Of a stretch of DNA of 64,000 bases, positions 63,885 to 64,000 are shown one piece after another. The DNA is taken from assembly GCA_020346225.1 (NCBI GenBank), contig CP070777.1, forward strand, positions 2,263,725 to 2,327,724. The letters are read 5' to 3'. Both the position numbers and the translations under genes were made by a program. Source of the DNA: Candidatus Zixiibacteriota bacterium (GTDB lineage Bacteria; Zixibacteria; MSB-5A5; GN15; FEB-12). Each line of letters begins with the position of its first letter. Position 1 is the stretch's first letter. Below the pieces are notes generated by a model. That model saw only the letters and a program-made list of their open reading frames with translations. It did no database searches and was not told the origin of the DNA.

Positions 63885-64000
63885 ATGATGGAGTTGATTG
63901 ATGATCTGCTCGCAAGTGTCTGCGATCTGGATTGCCCGGTCAAACGGGTATGTGTCGGTCTGCACTGGACGGTTGTGGAGAGCAGGCACGTCGGTATGGC
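63885..64000 (+). CDS. Start of a DUF4213/DUF364-like protein (partial)
   Basis: The frame from ATG 63885 runs to the window edge: MMELIDDLLASVCDLDCPVK then RVCVGLHWTVVESRHVGM. The VxIGxHWTxVES pattern is the opening of DUF4213, the N-terminal domain of DUF364-type putative heavy-metal-chelating proteins. Only 38 residues are visible, so the call is provisional. It lies 85 bp after the second korB. Confidence 0.6.
   Translation, partial: MMELIDDLLASVCDLDCPVKRVCVGLHWTVVESRHVGM

Noticed and set aside
63753..63989. A 78-codon minus-strand frame at the right edge.
   Set aside because: The plus strand here has a better reading, the start of a DUF4213-like protein.
1..64000. CRISPR arrays, tRNA/rRNA genes, insertion sequences, att sites or prophage genes.
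   Set aside because: Read through for direct repeats, T-loop sequences, transposase or integrase motifs; none found. Short imperfect dyads were recorded only where they sit in promoters or terminators.

Overview
The window reads as a chromosomal segment of a Gram-negative, GC-rich bacterium. Two large secreted proteins end in a C-terminal NYPNPFNP-type (FlgD-like/T9SS-like) module that is typical of the FCB superphylum and related candidate phyla. Lipoproteins, a TonB-dependent receptor, a beta-barrel protein and Lol/MacB-type ABC systems show an outer membrane. Two tandem 2-oxoacid:ferredoxin oxidoreductases, several 2[4Fe-4S] proteins and Tat-exported Fe-S aldo/keto reductases suggest a low-potential, at least partly anaerobic metabolism. 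A Zixibacteria-like lineage is my guess, from style of gene content only. I saw no rRNA, tRNA, IS element, prophage or CRISPR.

Layout. 1-8 kb: end of a serine hydrolase, a zinc alcohol dehydrogenase, a secreted subtilase with PKD domains, and an FG-GAP repeat protein broken by one in-frame TAA. 8-14.4 kb: two lipoproteins (one LpoB-like), a tiny membrane ORF, an ECF sigma factor and a PAS-GAF-LuxR regulator. 14.8-19 kb: a TPR protein with a hydrolase-like domain lacking the nucleophile, then two Tat-exported Fe-S aldo/keto reductases. 19-26.5 kb: a DUF6599 lipoprotein, a THEP1-type NTPase with a histidine kinase, a TonB-dependent receptor also broken by one in-frame TAA, and a DUF418 membrane protein.

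26.6-32.6 kb: a TetR regulator with a perfect palindromic operator heads a tight operon (LolA-like protein, two FtsX-type permeases, ATPase, beta-barrel), which looks like a complete envelope lipid/lipoprotein trafficking or export system. 32.7-34.7 kb: an ankyrin/metallo-beta-lactamase fusion. 35-42.2 kb: a periplasmic adaptor, MacB-like ATPase, two permeases and an NtrC-type two-component system in one operon. It is preceded by a near-consensus sigma-54 promoter, so the operon probably activates itself. 42.2-48 kb: an XRE-regulated membrane operon, a GT-C type membrane protein, and an AlkD-like protein coupled to a cysteine-rich Fe-S protein. 48-56.7 kb: a retropepsin-like/PDZ lipoprotein, a membrane metallophosphoesterase, an asparagine-synthetase-like protein without Cys2, a second cysteine-rich Fe-S protein, a membrane protein/regulator pair, small membrane proteins and a TonB-like protein. 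56.8-64 kb: an acyl-CoA dehydrogenase, then a strong promoter driving korDABC followed at once by a second korCAB set, and the start of a DUF4213-like gene.

No single unknown system stands out beyond doubt. The best candidates for undescribed biology are the TetR/Lol-like operon, the pseudo-hydrolase plus Fe-S aldo/keto reductase operon, the AlkD/Fe-S pair and the doubled OFOR operon. All domain calls are by eye from translated sequence; no database search was possible.
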